Positions 1 to 13,320 of a DNA stretch of 64,000 nt are shown here, piece by piece; positions within the stretch are counted from its first letter, which is position 1, and every line of letters begins with the position of its first letter. This stretch comes from Odiellus spinosus (taxonomy: Eukaryota; Arthropoda; Arachnida; Opiliones; Phalangiidae). Under the pieces are notes generated by a model. The model was given only the letters and a program-made list of their open reading frames with translations, ran no database searches and was not told the origin of the DNA. The stretch covers positions 1,488,001 through 1,552,000 of the forward strand of contig OY987232.1 of the NCBI GenBank assembly GCA_963920705.1. Reading direction: 5' to 3'. Made by a program: the position numbers and the translations under genes.

Positions 1-29
1 GAATCTATACTTGGGAAATTTGTGAATCT

Positions 30-420
30 ATGCTTGGGAAATTTGTGAATCTAAACTTGGGAAATTGGTGGATCTATACTTGGGAAATTGTTGGATCTAT
101 ACTTGGAAAATTTGTGGATCTATACTTGGCAAATTTCTGGATCTATACTTGGGAAATTGCTGGATCTATACTTGGGAAATTGGTGGATCTATACTTGGGA
201 AATTGTTGGATCTATATTTTCGAAATTGGTGGATCTATACTTGGGTAATTGGTGGATCTATACTTGGGTAATTGGTGGATCTATACTTGGGAAATTTGTG
301 AATCTATACTTGGGAAATTGGTGGATCTATACTTGGGAAATTGGTGGATCTATACTTGGGAAATTGTTGGATCTATACTTGAGAAATTGTTGGATCTATA
401 CTTGGGAAATTATTGAATCT
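30..420 (+). repeat. B-rich module Q, copy 1
   Basis: About 17 monomers in fixed order: TATGCTTGGG, TCTAAACTT, B units, TTGGCAAATTTCTGG (about 127), ATATTTTCGAAATTGG, CTTGGGTAATTGG (twice here), CTTGAGAAATTG, AAATTATTGAATC. The open frames over it are repeat artefacts. It is duplicated 1012-1035 bp downstream. Confidence 0.8.
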
Positions 421-1064
421 ATACTTGGGAAATTTGTGAATCTATACTTGGGAAATTTGTGAATCTATACTTGGGAAATTTGTGAATCTACACTTGGGAA
501 ATTTGTGAATCTATACTTGAGAAATTTGTGAATCTAAACTTGGGAAATTGGTGAATCTATACTTGGGAAATTGGTGGATCTATACTTGGGAAATTGGTGG
601 ATCTATACTTGGGAAATTGTTGGATCTATACTTGAGAAATTGTTGGATCTATACTTGGGAAATTAGTGAATCTATACTTGGGAAATTTGTGAATCTATAC
701 TTGGGAAATTTGTGAATCTATACTTGGGAAATTGTTGGATCTATATTTTTGAAATTGGTGGATCTATACTTGGGTAATTGGTGAATCTATACTTGGGAAA
801 TTTGTGAATCTATACTTGAGAAATTTGTGGATCTATACTTGGGAAATTGGTGGATCTATACTTGGGAAATTTGTGAATCTATACTTGGGAAATATGTGAA
901 TCTATACTTGGGAAATTTGTGAATCTATACATGGTAAATTTGTGAATCTATACTTGGGAAATTTGTGAATCTATACTTGTGAAGTTTTTGAATCTATATT
1001 TGGGAAATTTGTGAATCTATACTTGGGAAATTTGTGAATCTATACTTGGGAAATTTGTGAATCT

Positions 1065-1440
1065 ATGCTTGGGAAATTTGTGAATCTAAACTTGGGAAAT
1101 TGGTGGATCTATACTTGGGAAATTGGTGGATCTATACTTGGAAAATTTGTGGATCTATACTTGGCAAATTTCTGGATCTATACTTGGGAAATTGCTGGAT
1201 CTATACTTGGGAAATTGGTGGATCTATACTTGGGAAATTGTTGGATCTATATTTGGGAAATTGGTGGATCTATACTTGGGTAATTGGTGGATCTATACTT
1301 GGGAAATTTGTGAATCTATACTTGGGAAATTGGTGGATCTATACTTGGGAAATTGGTGGATCTATACTTGGGAAATTGTTGGATCTATACTTGAGAAATT
1401 GTTGGATCTATACTTGGGAAATTATTGAATCTATACTTGG
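1065..1440 (+). repeat. B-rich module Q, copy 2
   Basis: Same monomer order as at 30-420, but with one CTTGGGTAATTGG unit and with TATATTTGGG replacing the TTTTCG unit. It is almost base-for-base the module at 5525. Confidence 0.85.
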
Positions 1441-4324
1441 GAAATTTGTGAATCTATACTTGGGAAATTTGTGAATCTATACTTGGGAAATTTGTGAATC
1501 TACACTTGGGAAATTTGTGAATCTATACTTGAGAAATTTGTGAATCTAAACTTGGGAAATTGGTGGATCTATACTTGAGAAATTTGTGGATCTATACTTG
1601 GGAAATTGGTGGATCTATACTTGGGAAATTTGTGAATCTATACTTGGGAAATATGTGAATCTATACTTGGGAAATTTGTGAATCTATAAATGGTAAATTT
1701 GTGAATCTATACTTGTGAAATTTGTGAAACTACACTTGGGAAATTTGTGAATCTATACTTGGGAAATTTGTGAATCTAAACTTGTGAAATTGCTGGATCT
1801 ATACTTGGGAAATTGCAGGATCTATACTTGGGAAATTTGTGAATCTATACTTGGGAAATATGTGAATCTATACATGCTAAATTTGTGAATCTAATCTTGG
1901 GAAATTGGTGGATCTATACTTGGGAAATTGGTGGATCTATACTTGGGAAATTGCTGGATGTATACTTCGGAAATTTGTGAATCTATACATGGTAAATTTG
2001 TGAATCTATACTTGGGAAATTTGTGAATCTATACTTGGGAAATTTGTGAATCTATACTTGGGAAATTTGTGAATCTATACTTGGGAAATTTGTGAATCTA
2101 TACTTGGGAAATTTATGAATCTATACTTGGGAAATTTGTGAATCTATACTTGGGAAATTTCTGAATCTATACTTGGGAAATTTGTGAATCTATACATGGT
2201 AAATTTTTAAATCTATACTTGGGAAATTTGTGAATCTATACATGGTAAATTTGTGAATCTATACTTGGGAAATTTGTGAATCTATACATGGTAAATTTTT
2301 AAATCTATACTTGGGAAATTTGTGAATCTATACATGGTAAATTTGTGAATCTATACTTGGGAAATTTTGAATCTATACTTGGGAAATTGGTGGATCTATA
2401 CTTGGGAAATTTGTGAATCTATACTTGGGAAATATGTGAATCTATACTTGGGAAATTTGTGAATCTATACTTGGGAAATTTGTGAATCTATACTTGGGAA
2501 ATTTGAGAATCTATACATGGTAAATTTGTGAATCTATACTTGGGAAATTTGTGAACCTATACTTGGGAAATATGTGAGTCTATACTTGGGAAATTTGTGA
2601 ATCTATACATGGTAAATTTGTGAATCTATACTTGGGAAATTTGTGAATCTATACTTGTGAAATTTGTGAATCTATACTTGGGAAATTGGTGGATCAATAC
2701 TTGGGAAATTTGTGAATCTATACTTGGGAAATTTGTGAATCTATACTTGAGAAATTTGTGAATCTAAACTTGGGAAATTGGTGGATCTATACGTGAGAAA
2801 ATTGTGGATCTATACTTGGGAAATTGGTGGATCTATACTTGGGAAATTTGTGAATCTATACTTGGGAAATATGTGAATCTATACTTGGGAAATTTGTGAA
2901 TCTATACTTGGGAAATTTGTGAATCTATACTTGGGAAATTTGTGAATCTATACTTGGGAAATTTGTGAATCTATACTTGGGAAATTTGTGAATCTATACT
3001 TGGGAAATATGTGAATCTATACTTGGGAAATTTGTGAATCTATACTTGGGAAATTTGTGAATCTATACTTGGGAAATTTGTGAATCTATACTTGGGAAAT
3101 TTGTGAATCTATACTTGGGAAATTTGTGAATCTATACTTGGGAAATTTGTGAATCTATACTTGGGAAATTTGTGAATCTATACTTGGGAAATTTGTGAAT
3201 CTATACTTGGGAAATTTGTGAATCTATACTTGGGAAATTTGTGAATCTACACTTGGGAAATTTGTGAATCTATACTTGAGAAATTTGTGAATCTAAACTT
3301 GGGAAATTGGTGGATCTATACTTGAGAAATTTGTGGATCTATACTTGGGAAATTGGTGGATCTATACTTGGGAAATTTGTGAATCTATACTTGGGAAATA
3401 TGTGAATCTATACTTGGGAAATTTGTGAATCTATACATGGTAAATTTGTGAATCTATACTTGTGAAATTTGTGAAACTACACTTGGGAAATTTGTGAATC
3501 TATACTTGGGAAATTTGTGAATCTATACTTGGGAAATTGCTGGATCTATACTTGGGAAATTTGTGAATCTATACTTGGGAAATATGTGAATCTATACATG
3601 CTAAATTTGTGAATCTAATCTTGGGAAATTGGTGGATCTATACTTGGGAAATTGGTGGATCTATACTTGGGAAATTGCTGGATGTATACTTGGGAAATTT
3701 GTGAATCTATACATGGTAAATTTGTAAATCTATACTTGGGAAATTTGTGAATCTCTACTTGAGAAATTTGTGAATCTATATTTGTGAAATTTGTGAATCT
3801 ATACTTGGGAAATTTGTGAATCTATACTTGGGAAATATGTGAATCTATACTTGGGAAATTTGTGAATCTATACATGGTAAATTTGTGAATCTATACTTGG
3901 GAAATTTGTGAATCTATACTTGGGAAATTTGTGAATCTATACTTGGGAAATTTGTGAATCTATACTTGGGAAATTTGTGAATCTATACTTGGGAAATTTA
4001 TGAATCTATACTTGGGAAATTTGTGAATCTATACTTGGGAAATTTCTGAATCTATACTTGGGAAATTTGTGAATCTATACATGGTAAATTTTTAAATCTA
4101 TACTTGGGAAATTTGTGAATCTATACATGGTAAATTTGTGAATCTATTCTTGGGAAATTTGTGAATCTATACATGGTAAATTTTTAAATCTATACTTGGG
4201 AAATTTGTGAATCTATACATGGTAAATTTGTGAATCTATACTTGGGAAATTTTGAATCTATACTTGGGAAATTTGTGAATCTATACTTGGGAAATATGTG
4301 AATCTATACTTGGGAAATTTGTGA

Positions 4325-4640
4325 ATCTATACTTGAGAAATTTGTGAATCTAAACTTGGGAAATTGGTGAATCTATACTTGGGAAATTGGTGGATCTATA
4401 CTTGGGAAATTGTTGGATCTATACTTGAGAAATTGTTGGATCTATACTTGGGAAATTAGTGAATCTATACTTGGGAAATTTGTGAATCTATACTTGGGAA
4501 ATTTGTGAATCTATACTTGGGAAATTGTTGGATCTATATTTTTGAAATTGGTGGATCTATACTTGGGTAATTGGTGAATCTATACTTGGGAAATTTGTGA
4601 ATCTATACTTGAGAAATTTGTGAATCTAAACTTGGGAAAT
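4325..4640 (+). repeat. Extra copy of a 0.3-kb left-flank segment
   Basis: Repeats the order of variant monomers found at about 510-830 (offset 3816, then 3793 after loss of one monomer). The same segment appears again at 4970-5290. The marker TATATTTTTGAAATTGG occurs at 741, 4534 and 5201. It lies at the junction of HOR copies 1 and 2, as expected if an out-of-register exchange joined them. Confidence 0.75.
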
Positions 4641-4910
4641 TGGTGAATCTATACTTGGGAAATTGGTGGATCTATACTTGGGAAATTGTTGGATCTATAC
4701 TTGAGAAATTGTTGGATCTATACTTGGGTAATTGGTGGATCTATACTTGGGAAATTTGTGAATCTATACTTGGGAAATTGGTGGATCTATACTTGGGAAA
4801 TTGGTGGATCTATACTTGGGAAATTGTTGGATCTATACTTGAGAAATTGTTGGATCTATACTTGGGAAATTATTGAATCTATACTTGGGAAATTTGTGAA
4901 TCTATACTTG
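4626..4910 (+). repeat. Module Q, right half only
   Basis: Enters directly at CTTGAGAAATTG/CTTGGGTAATTGG and continues to AAATTATTGAATC. The TTGGCAAATTTCTGG half is missing. It sits on the junction between HOR copies 1 and 2, so it is likely a recombination remnant. Confidence 0.7.
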
Positions 4911-7900
4911 GGAAATTTGTGAATCTATACTTGGGAAATTTGTGAATCTACACTTGGGAAATTTGTGAATCTATACTTGAGAAATTTGTGAATCTAAACT
5001 TGGGAAATTGGTGAATCTATACTTGGGAAATTGGTGGATCTATACTTGGGAAATTGGTGGATCTATACTTGGGAAATTGTTGGATCTATACTTGAGAAAT
5101 TGTTGGATCTATACTTGGGAAATTAGTGAATCTATACTTGGGAAATTTGTGAATCTATACTTGGGAAATTTGTGAATCTATACTTGGGAAATTGTTGGAT
5201 CTATATTTTTGAAATTGGTGGATCTATACTTGGGTAATTGGTGAATCTATACTTGGGAAATTTGTGAATCTATACTTGAGAAATTTGTGGATCTATACTT
5301 GGGAAATTGGTGGATCTATACTTGGGAAATTTGTGAATCTATACTTGGGAAATATGTGAATCTATACTTGGGAAATTTGTGAATCTATACATGGTAAATT
5401 TGTGAATCTATACTTGGGAAATTTGTGAATCTATACTTGTGAAGTTTTTGAATCTATATTTGGGAAATTTGTGAATCTATACTTGGGAAATTTGTGAATC
5501 TATACTTGGGAAATTTGTGAATCTATGCTTGGGAAATTTGTGAATCTAAACTTGGGAAATTGGTGGATCTATACTTGGGAAATTGGTGGATCTATACTTG
5601 GAAAATTTGTGGATCTATACTTGGCAAATTTCTGGATCTATACTTGGGAAATTGCTGGATCTATACTTGGGAAATTGGTGGATCTATACTTGGGAAATTG
5701 TTGGATCTATATTTGGGAAATTGGTGGATCTATACTTGGGTAATTGGTGGATCTATACTTGGGAAATTTGTGAATCTATACTTGGGAAATTGGTGGATCT
5801 ATACTTGGGAAATTGGTGGATCTATACTTGGGAAATTGTTGGATCTATACTTGAGAAATTGTTGGATCTATACTTGGGAAATTATTGAATCTATACTTGG
5901 GAAATTTGTGAATCTATACTTGGGAAATTTGTGAATCTATACTTGGGAAATTTGTGAATCTACACTTGGGAAATTTGTGAATCTATACTTGAGAAATTTG
6001 TGAATCTAAACTTGGGAAATTGGTGGATCTATACTTGAGAAATTTGTGGATCTATACTTGGGAAATTGGTGGATCTATACTTGGGAAATTTGTGAATCTA
6101 TACTTGGGAAATATGTGAATCTATACTTGGGAAATTTGTGAATCTATAAATGGTAAATTTGTGAATCTATACTTGTGAAATTTGTGAAACTACACTTGGG
6201 AAATTTGTGAATCTATACTTGGGAAATTTGTGAATCTAAACTTGTGAAATTGCTGGATCTATACTTGGGAAATTGCAGGATCTATACTTGGGAAATTTGT
6301 GAATCTATACTTGGGAAATATGTGAATCTATACATGCTAAATTTGTGAATCTAATCTTGGGAAATTGGTGGATCTATACTTGGGAAATTCTTGGATCTAT
6401 ACTTGGGAAATTGTGGATGTATACTTGGGAAATTTGTGAATCTATACATGGTAAATATGTAAATCTATACTTGGGAAATTTGTGAATCTATACTTGGGAA
6501 ATTTGTGAATCTCTACTTGAGAAATTTGTGAATCTATACTTGGGAAATATGTGAATCTATACTTCGGAAATTTGTGAATCTATACATGGTAAATTTGTGA
6601 ATCTATACTTGGGAAATTTGTGAATCTATACTTGGGAAATTTGTGAATCTATACTTGGGAAATTTGTGAATCTATACTTGGGAAATTTGTGAATCTATAC
6701 TTGGGAAATTTGTGAATCTATACTTGGGAAATTTATGAATCTATACTTGGGAAATTTGTGAATCTATACTTGGGAAATTTCTGAATCTATACTTGGGAAA
6801 TTTGTGAATCTATACATGGTAAATTTTTAAATCTATACTTGGGAAATTTGTGAATCTATACATGGTAAATTTGTGAATCTATACTTGGGAAATTTGTGAA
6901 TCTATACATGGTAAATGTTTAAATCTATACTTGGGAAATTTGTGAATCTATACATGGTAAATTTGTGAATCTATACTTGGGAAATTTTGAATCTATACTT
7001 GGGAAATTGGTGGATCTATACTTGGGAAATTTGTGAATCTATACTTGGGAAATATGTGAATCTATACTTGGGAAATTTGTGAATCTATACTTGGGAAATT
7101 TGTGAATCTATACTTGGGAAATTTGAGAATCTATACATGGTAAATTTGTGAATCTATACTTGGGAAATTTGTGAACCTATACTTGGGAAATATGTGAGTC
7201 TATACTTGGGAAATTTGTGAATCTATACATGGTAAATTTGTGAATCTATACTTGGGAAATTTGTGAATCTATACTTGGGAAATTGGTGGATCAATACTTG
7301 GGAAATTTGTGAATCTATACTTGGGAAATTTGTGAATCTATACTTGAGAAATTTGTGAATCTAAACTTGGGAAATTGGTGGATCTATACGTGAGAAAATT
7401 GTGGATCTATACTTGGGAAATTGGTGGATCTATACTTGGGAAATTTGTGAATCTATACTTGGGAAATATGTGAATCTATACTTGGGAAATTTGTGAATCT
7501 ATACTTGGGAAATTTGTGAATCTATACTTGGGAAATTTGTGAATCTATACTTGGGAAATTTGTGAATCTATACTTGGGAAATTTGTGAATCTATACTTGG
7601 GAAATATGTGAATCTATACTTGGGAAATTTGTGAATCTATACATGGTAAATTTGTGAATCTATACTTGGGAAATTTGTGAATCTATACTTGGGAAATTTG
7701 TGAATCTATACTTGGGAAATTTGTGAATCTATACTTGGGAAATTTGTGAATCTATACTTGGGAAATTTGTGAATCTATACTTGGGAAATTTGTGAATCTA
7801 TACTTGGGAAATTTGTGAATCTATACTTGGGAAATTTGTGAATCTATACTTGGGAAATTTGTGAATCTACACTTGGGAAATTTGTGAATCTATACTTGAG

Positions 7901-8990
7901 AAATTTGTGAATCTAAACTTGGGAAATTGGTGGATCTATACTTGAGAAATTTGTGGATCTATACTTGGGAAATTGGTGGATCTATACTTGGGAAATTTGT
8001 GAATCTATACTTGGGAAATATGTGAATCTATACTTGGGAAATTTGTGAATCTATACATGGTAAATTTGTGAATCTATACTTGTGAAATTTGTGAAACTAC
8101 ACTTGGGAAATTTGTGAATCTATACTTGGGAAATTTGTGAATCTAAACTTGGGAAATTGCTGGATCTATACTTGGGAAATTGCTGGATCTATACTTGGGA
8201 AATTTGTGAATCTATACTTGGGAAATATGTGAATCTATACATGCTAAATTTGTGAATCTAATCTTGGGAAATTGGTGGATCTATACTTGGGAAATTGGTG
8301 GATCTATACTTGGGAAATTGCTGGATGTATACTTGGGAAATTTGTGAATCTATACATGGTAAATTTGTAAATCTATACTTGGGAAATTTGTGAATCTCTA
8401 CTTGAGAAATTTGTGAATCTATATTTGTGAAATTTGTGAATCTATACTTGGGAAATTTGTGAATCTATACTTGGGAAATATGTGAATCTATACTTGGGAA
8501 ATTTGTGAATCTATACATGGTAAATTTGTGAATCTATACTTGGGAAATTTGTGAATCTATACTTGGGAAATTTGTGAATCTATACTTGGGAAATTTGTGA
8601 ATCTATACTTGGGAAATTTGTGAATCTATACTTGGGAAATTTATGAATCTATACTTGGGAAATTTGTGAATCTATACTTGGGAAATTTCTGAATCTATAC
8701 TTGGGAAATTTGTGAATCTATACATGGTAAATTTTTAAATCTATACTTGGGAAATTTGTGAATCTATACATGGTAAATTTGTGAATCTATTCTTGGGAAA
8801 TTTGTGAATCTATACATGGTAAATTTTTAAATCTATACTTGGGAAATTTGTGAATCTATACATGGTAAATTTGTGAATCTATACTTGGGAAATTTTGAAT
8901 CTATACTTGGGAAATTTGTGAATCTATACTTGGGAAATATGTGAATCTATACTTGGGAAATTTGTGAATCTATACTTGGGAAATTTGTGA
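4721..8990 (+). repeat. Left HOR, copy 2
   Basis: Second near-complete copy. Compared with copy 1 it has about six additional monomers around 6420-6557, an extra monomer near 8170, one monomer fewer near 7270, and a 22-bp unit near 6409 where GCTGG became GTGG. Its right end stops matching copy 1 near 8990-9000, where copy 1 goes into the 4325 segment and copy 2 into a block with the GAACC/GAGTC dimer. Confidence 0.85.
5525..5900 (+). repeat. B-rich module Q, copy 3
   Basis: Equivalent of 1065-1440 at an offset of 4460, inside left HOR copy 2. TTGGCAAATTTCTGG lies near 5612. Confidence 0.85.
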
Positions 8991-9825
8991 ATCTATACTT
9001 GGGAAATTTGAGAATCTATACTTGGGAAATTTTTGAATCTATACTTGTGAAATTTGTGAACCTATACTTGGGAAATATGTGAGTCTATACTTGGGAAATT
9101 TGTGAATCTATACATGGTAAATTTGTGAATCTATACTTGGGAAATTTGTGAATCTATACTTGTGAAATTTGTGAATCTATACTTGGGAAATTTGTGAATC
9201 TATACTTGGGAAATTTGTGAATCTATACTTGGGAAATTTGTGAATCTATACTTGTGAAATTTGTGAATCTATACTTGGGAAATTTGTGAATCTAAACTTG
9301 GGAAATTGGTGGATCTATACTTGGGAAATTGCTGGATCTATACATGGGAAATTTGTGAATCTATACATGGTCAATTTGTAAATCTATACTTGGGAAATTT
9401 GTGAATCTATACTTGTGAAATTTGTGAATCATTACTTGTTAAATTTGTGAATCTATACTTGGGAAATTTGTGAATCTATACTTGGGAAATATGTGAATCT
9501 ATACTTGGAAAATTTGTGAATCTATACATGGTAAATTTGTGAATCTATACTTGGGAAATTTGTGAATCTATACTTGAGAAATTTGTGAATCTAAACTTGG
9601 GAAATTGGTGGATCTATACTTGAGAAAATTGTGGATCTATACTTGGGAAATTGGTGGATCTATACTTGGGAAATTTGTGAATCTATACTTGGGAAATTTG
9701 TGAATCTATACTTGGGAAATTTGTGAATCTATACTTGGGAAATTTGAGAATCTATACTTGGGAAATTTGTGAATCTATACTTGTGAAATTTGTGAACCTA
9801 TACTTGGGAAATATGTGAGTCTATA
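8991..9825 (+). repeat. A-rich linker between HOR copies 2 and 3
   Basis: Mostly type A units. It contains two copies of the GAACC/GAGTC dimer (about 9059 and 9795) and several one-off units: TACATGGTCAATTTG near 9364, and GAATCATTACTTGTTAAA near 9426, where the usual CTATAC is altered. B-type content is low. No gene is visible. Confidence 0.7.
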
Positions 9826-11460
9826 CATGGTAAATTTGTGAATCTATACTTGGGAAATTTGTGAATCTATACTTGTGAAATTTTTGAATCTATATTTGGG
9901 AAATTTGTGAATCTATACTTGGGAAATTTGTGAATCTATACTTGGGAAATTTGTGAATCTATGCTTGGGAAATTTGTGAATCTAAACTTGGGAAATTGGT
10001 GGATCTATACTTGGGAAATTGGTGGATCTATACTTGGGAAATTTGTGGATCTATACTTGGTAAATTTCTGGATCTATACTTGGGAAATTGCTGGATCTAT
10101 ACTTGGGAAATTGGTGGATCTATACTTGGGAAATTGTTGGATCTATATTTGGGAAATTGGTGGATCTATACTTGGGTAATTGGTGGATCTATACTTGGGA
10201 AATTTGTGAATCTATACTTGGGAAATTGGTGGATCTATACTTGGGAAATTGGTGGATCTATACTTGGGAAATTGTTGGATCTATACTTGAGAAATTGTTG
10301 GATCTATACTTGGGAAATTATTGAATCTATACTTGGGAAATTATTGAATCTATACTTGGGAAATTTGTGAATCTATACTTGGGAAATTTGTGAATCTATA
10401 CTTGGGAAATTTGTGAATCTACACTTGGGAAATTTGTGAATCTATACTTGAGAAATTTGTGAATCTAAACTTGGGAAATTGGTGGATCTATACTTGAGAA
10501 ATTTGTGGATCTATACTTGGGAAATTGGTGGATCTATACTTGGGAAATTTGTGAATCTATACATGGTAAATTTGTGAATCTATACTTGTGAAATTTGTGA
10601 AACTACACTTGGGAAATTTGTGAATCTATACTTGGGAAATTTGTGAATCTATACTTGGGAAATTTGTGAATCTATACTTGGGAAATTTGTGAATCTATAC
10701 TTGGGAAATTTGTGAATCTAAACTTGGGAAATTGCTGGATCTATACTTGGGAAATTGCTGGATCTATACTTGGGAAATTTGTGAATCTATACTTGGGAAA
10801 TATGTGAATCTATACATGCTAAATTTGTGAATCTAATCTTGGGAAATTGGTGGATCTATACTTGGGAAATTGGTGGATCTATACTTGGGAAATTGCTGGA
10901 TGTATACTTGGGAAATTTGTGAATCTATACTTGGGAAATTTGTGAATCTCTACTTGAGAAATATGTGAATCTATACTTGTGAAATTTGTGAATCTATACT
11001 TGGGAAATTTGTGAATCTATACTTGGGAAATATGTGAATCTATACTTGGGAAATTTGTGAATCTATACATGGTAAATTTGTGAATCTATACTTGGGAAAT
11101 TTGTGAATCTATACTTGGGAAATTTGTGAATCTATTCTTGGGAAATTTGTGAATCTATACTTGGGAAATTTGTGAATCTATACTTGGGAAATTTATGAAT
11201 CTATACTTGGGAAATTTGTGAATCTATGCTTGGGAAATTTGTGAATCTATACTTGGGAAATTTCTGAATCTATACTTGGGAAATTTCTGAATCTATACTT
11301 GGGAAATTTGTGAATCTATACATGGTAAATTTTTAAATCTATACTTGGGAAATTTGTGAATCTATACATGGTAAATTTGTGAATCTATACTTGGGAAATT
11401 TTGAATCTATACTTGGGAAATTTTTGAATCTATACTTGGGAAATTTGAGAATCTATACTT
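9826..11460 (+). repeat. Left HOR, copy 3 (partial)
   Basis: Matches copy 2 from about 5390 at an offset of 4436 (5455 to 9891, 5525 to 9961). The offset then shifts by whole monomers: 4459 at 10421, 4413 at 10600 and 4482 at 10801. The copy ends after the 21-bp unit AAATTTTGAATC near 11400, so it is well under half a unit long. The three copies therefore differ by monomer gains and losses more than by base changes. Confidence 0.75.
9961..10346 (+). repeat. B-rich module Q, copy 4
   Basis: Equivalent of 5525-5900 at an offset of 4436, inside left HOR copy 3. The diagnostic unit reads TTGGTAAATTTCTGG instead of TTGGCAAATTTCTGG, and the AAATTATTGAATC unit is doubled. Confidence 0.8.
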
Positions 11461-11987
11461 GGGAAATTTGTGAACCTATACTTGGGAAATTTGTGAATCT
11501 AAAGTTGGGAAATTGGTGGATCTAAACTTGGGAAATTGCTGGATCTATACTTCGGAAATTGGTGAATTTATACTTGGGAAATTGTTGGATCTATACTTGG
11601 GAAATTGGTGGATCTATACTTGGGAAATTGTTGGATGTATACTTGGGAAATTGTTGGATCTATTCTTGGGAAATTGGTGGATCTATACTTGGGAAATTTG
11701 TGAATCTATACTTGGGAAATTTGTGAATCTATACTTGGGAAATTTATGAATCTATACTTGGGAAATTGTTGAATCTATACTTGGGAAATTGGTGGATCTA
11801 TACTTGGGAAACCGCTGGATCTATACATGGTAAATTTGTAAATCTATACTTGGGAAATTTGTGAATCTATACTTGGGAAATTTGTGAATCTATACTTGTG
11901 AAATTTGTGAATCTATACTTGGGAAATTTGTGAATCTATACTTGGGAAATATGTGAATCTATACTTGGGAAATTTGTGAATCTATAC

Positions 11988-13320
11988 ATGGTAAATTTGT
12001 GAATCTATACTTGGGAAATTTGTGAATCTATACTTGGGAAATTTGTGAATCTAAACTTGGGAAATTGCTGGATCTATACTTGGGAAATTGCTGGATCTAT
12101 ACTTGGGAAATTTGTGAATCTATACTTGGGAAATATGTGAATCTATACATGCTAAATTTGTGAATCTAATCTTGGGAAATTGGTGGATCTATACTTGGGA
12201 AATTGGTGGATCTATACTTGGGAAATTGCTGGATGTATACTTGGGAAATTTGTGAATCTATACATGGTAAATTTGTAAATCTATACTTGGGAAATTTGTG
12301 AATCTCTACTTGAGAAATTTGTGAATCTATACTTGGGAAATTTGTGAATCTAAACTTGGGAAATTGGTGAATTTATACTTGGGAAATTGTTGGATCTATA
12401 CTTGGGAAATTGGTGGATCTATACTTGGGAAATTGTTGGATGTATACTTGGGAAATTGTTGGATCTATTCTTGGGAAATTGGTGGATCTATACTTGGGAA
12501 ATTTGTGAATCTATACTTGGGAAATTTGTGAATCTATACTTGGGAAATTTATGAACCTATACTTGGGAAATTTGTTGATATACACTTGGGAAATTTGTGA
12601 ATCTATACTTGGGAAATTTGTGAATCTATACTTGAGAAAAATGTGAATCTATACTTGGGAAATTGTTGAATCTATACTTGGGAAATTGGTGGATCTATAC
12701 TTGGGAAACCGCGGGATCTATACATGGTAAATTTGTAAATCTATACTTGGGAAATTTGTGAATCTATACTTGGGAAATTTGTGAATCTATACTTGTGAAA
12801 TTTGTGAATCTATACTTGGGAAATTTGTGAATCTATACTTGGGAAATATGTGAATATATACATGGTAAATTTGTGAATCTATACTTGGGAAATTTGTGAA
12901 TCTATACTTGGGAAATTTGTGAATCTATACTTGGGAAATTTGTGAATCTATACTTGTGAAATTTGTGAATCTATACTTGGGAAATTTGTGAATCTATACT
13001 TGGGAAATTTATGAATCTATACTTGGGAAATTTGTGAATCTATGCTTGGGAAATTTGTGAATCTATGCTTGGGAAATTTGTGAATCTATACTTGGGAAAT
13101 TTGTGAATCTATACATGGTAAATTTGTGAATCTATACTTGGGAAATTTTGAATCTATACTTGGGAAATTTTTGAATCTATACTTGGGAAATTTGTGAATC
13201 TATACTTGGAAAATTTGTGAATCTATACTTGGAAAATTTGTGAATCTATACTTGGGAAATTTGTGAATCTATACTTGGGAAATATGTGAATCTATACTTG
13301 GGAAATTTGTGAATCTATAC
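11988..13320 (+). repeat. Transition HOR unit 1 (1333 bp)
   Basis: Delimited by the TACATGGTAAA marker at 11988 and 13321. Within it come ATGCTAAATT (12151), CTCTACTTGAG (12301), GGTGAATTTATAC (12366) and the CCGCGG monomer (12709-12714). Its length equals 58 monomers minus 1 bp. Confidence 0.8.

Larger units (their letters stand above)
261..4720 (+). repeat. Left HOR, copy 1 (about 4.46 kb)
   Basis: Matches the following 4.3-4.6 kb at an offset of 4460 (for example 541 to 5001, 1065 to 5525). The offset drifts to 4620 by 2161 and 4643 by 3601, so single monomers and a six-monomer block were gained or lost since duplication. Rare monomers keep their order: TATATTTTTGAAATTGG at about 741, ATACATGCTAAATT near 1870, ACGTGAGAAAATTG near 2791, and AAATTTTTAAATC near 2200, 2300 and 4085. 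Left of 261 the window holds an earlier partial copy of the same material. Confidence 0.85.
1..11460 (+). repeat. Left A-rich flank domain
   Basis: This domain is dominated by type A monomers (junction TTTGTGAATC), with B-rich islands of 0.3-0.4 kb every few kb. It holds four copies (near 2554, 7174, 9059 and 9795) of a diagnostic dimer that starts GAACCTATAC and ends ATATGTGAGTC. That dimer also occurs in the right flank but not in the core. The domain is organised as a 4.4-4.6 kb higher-order repeat. No gene is present. Confidence 0.85.
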
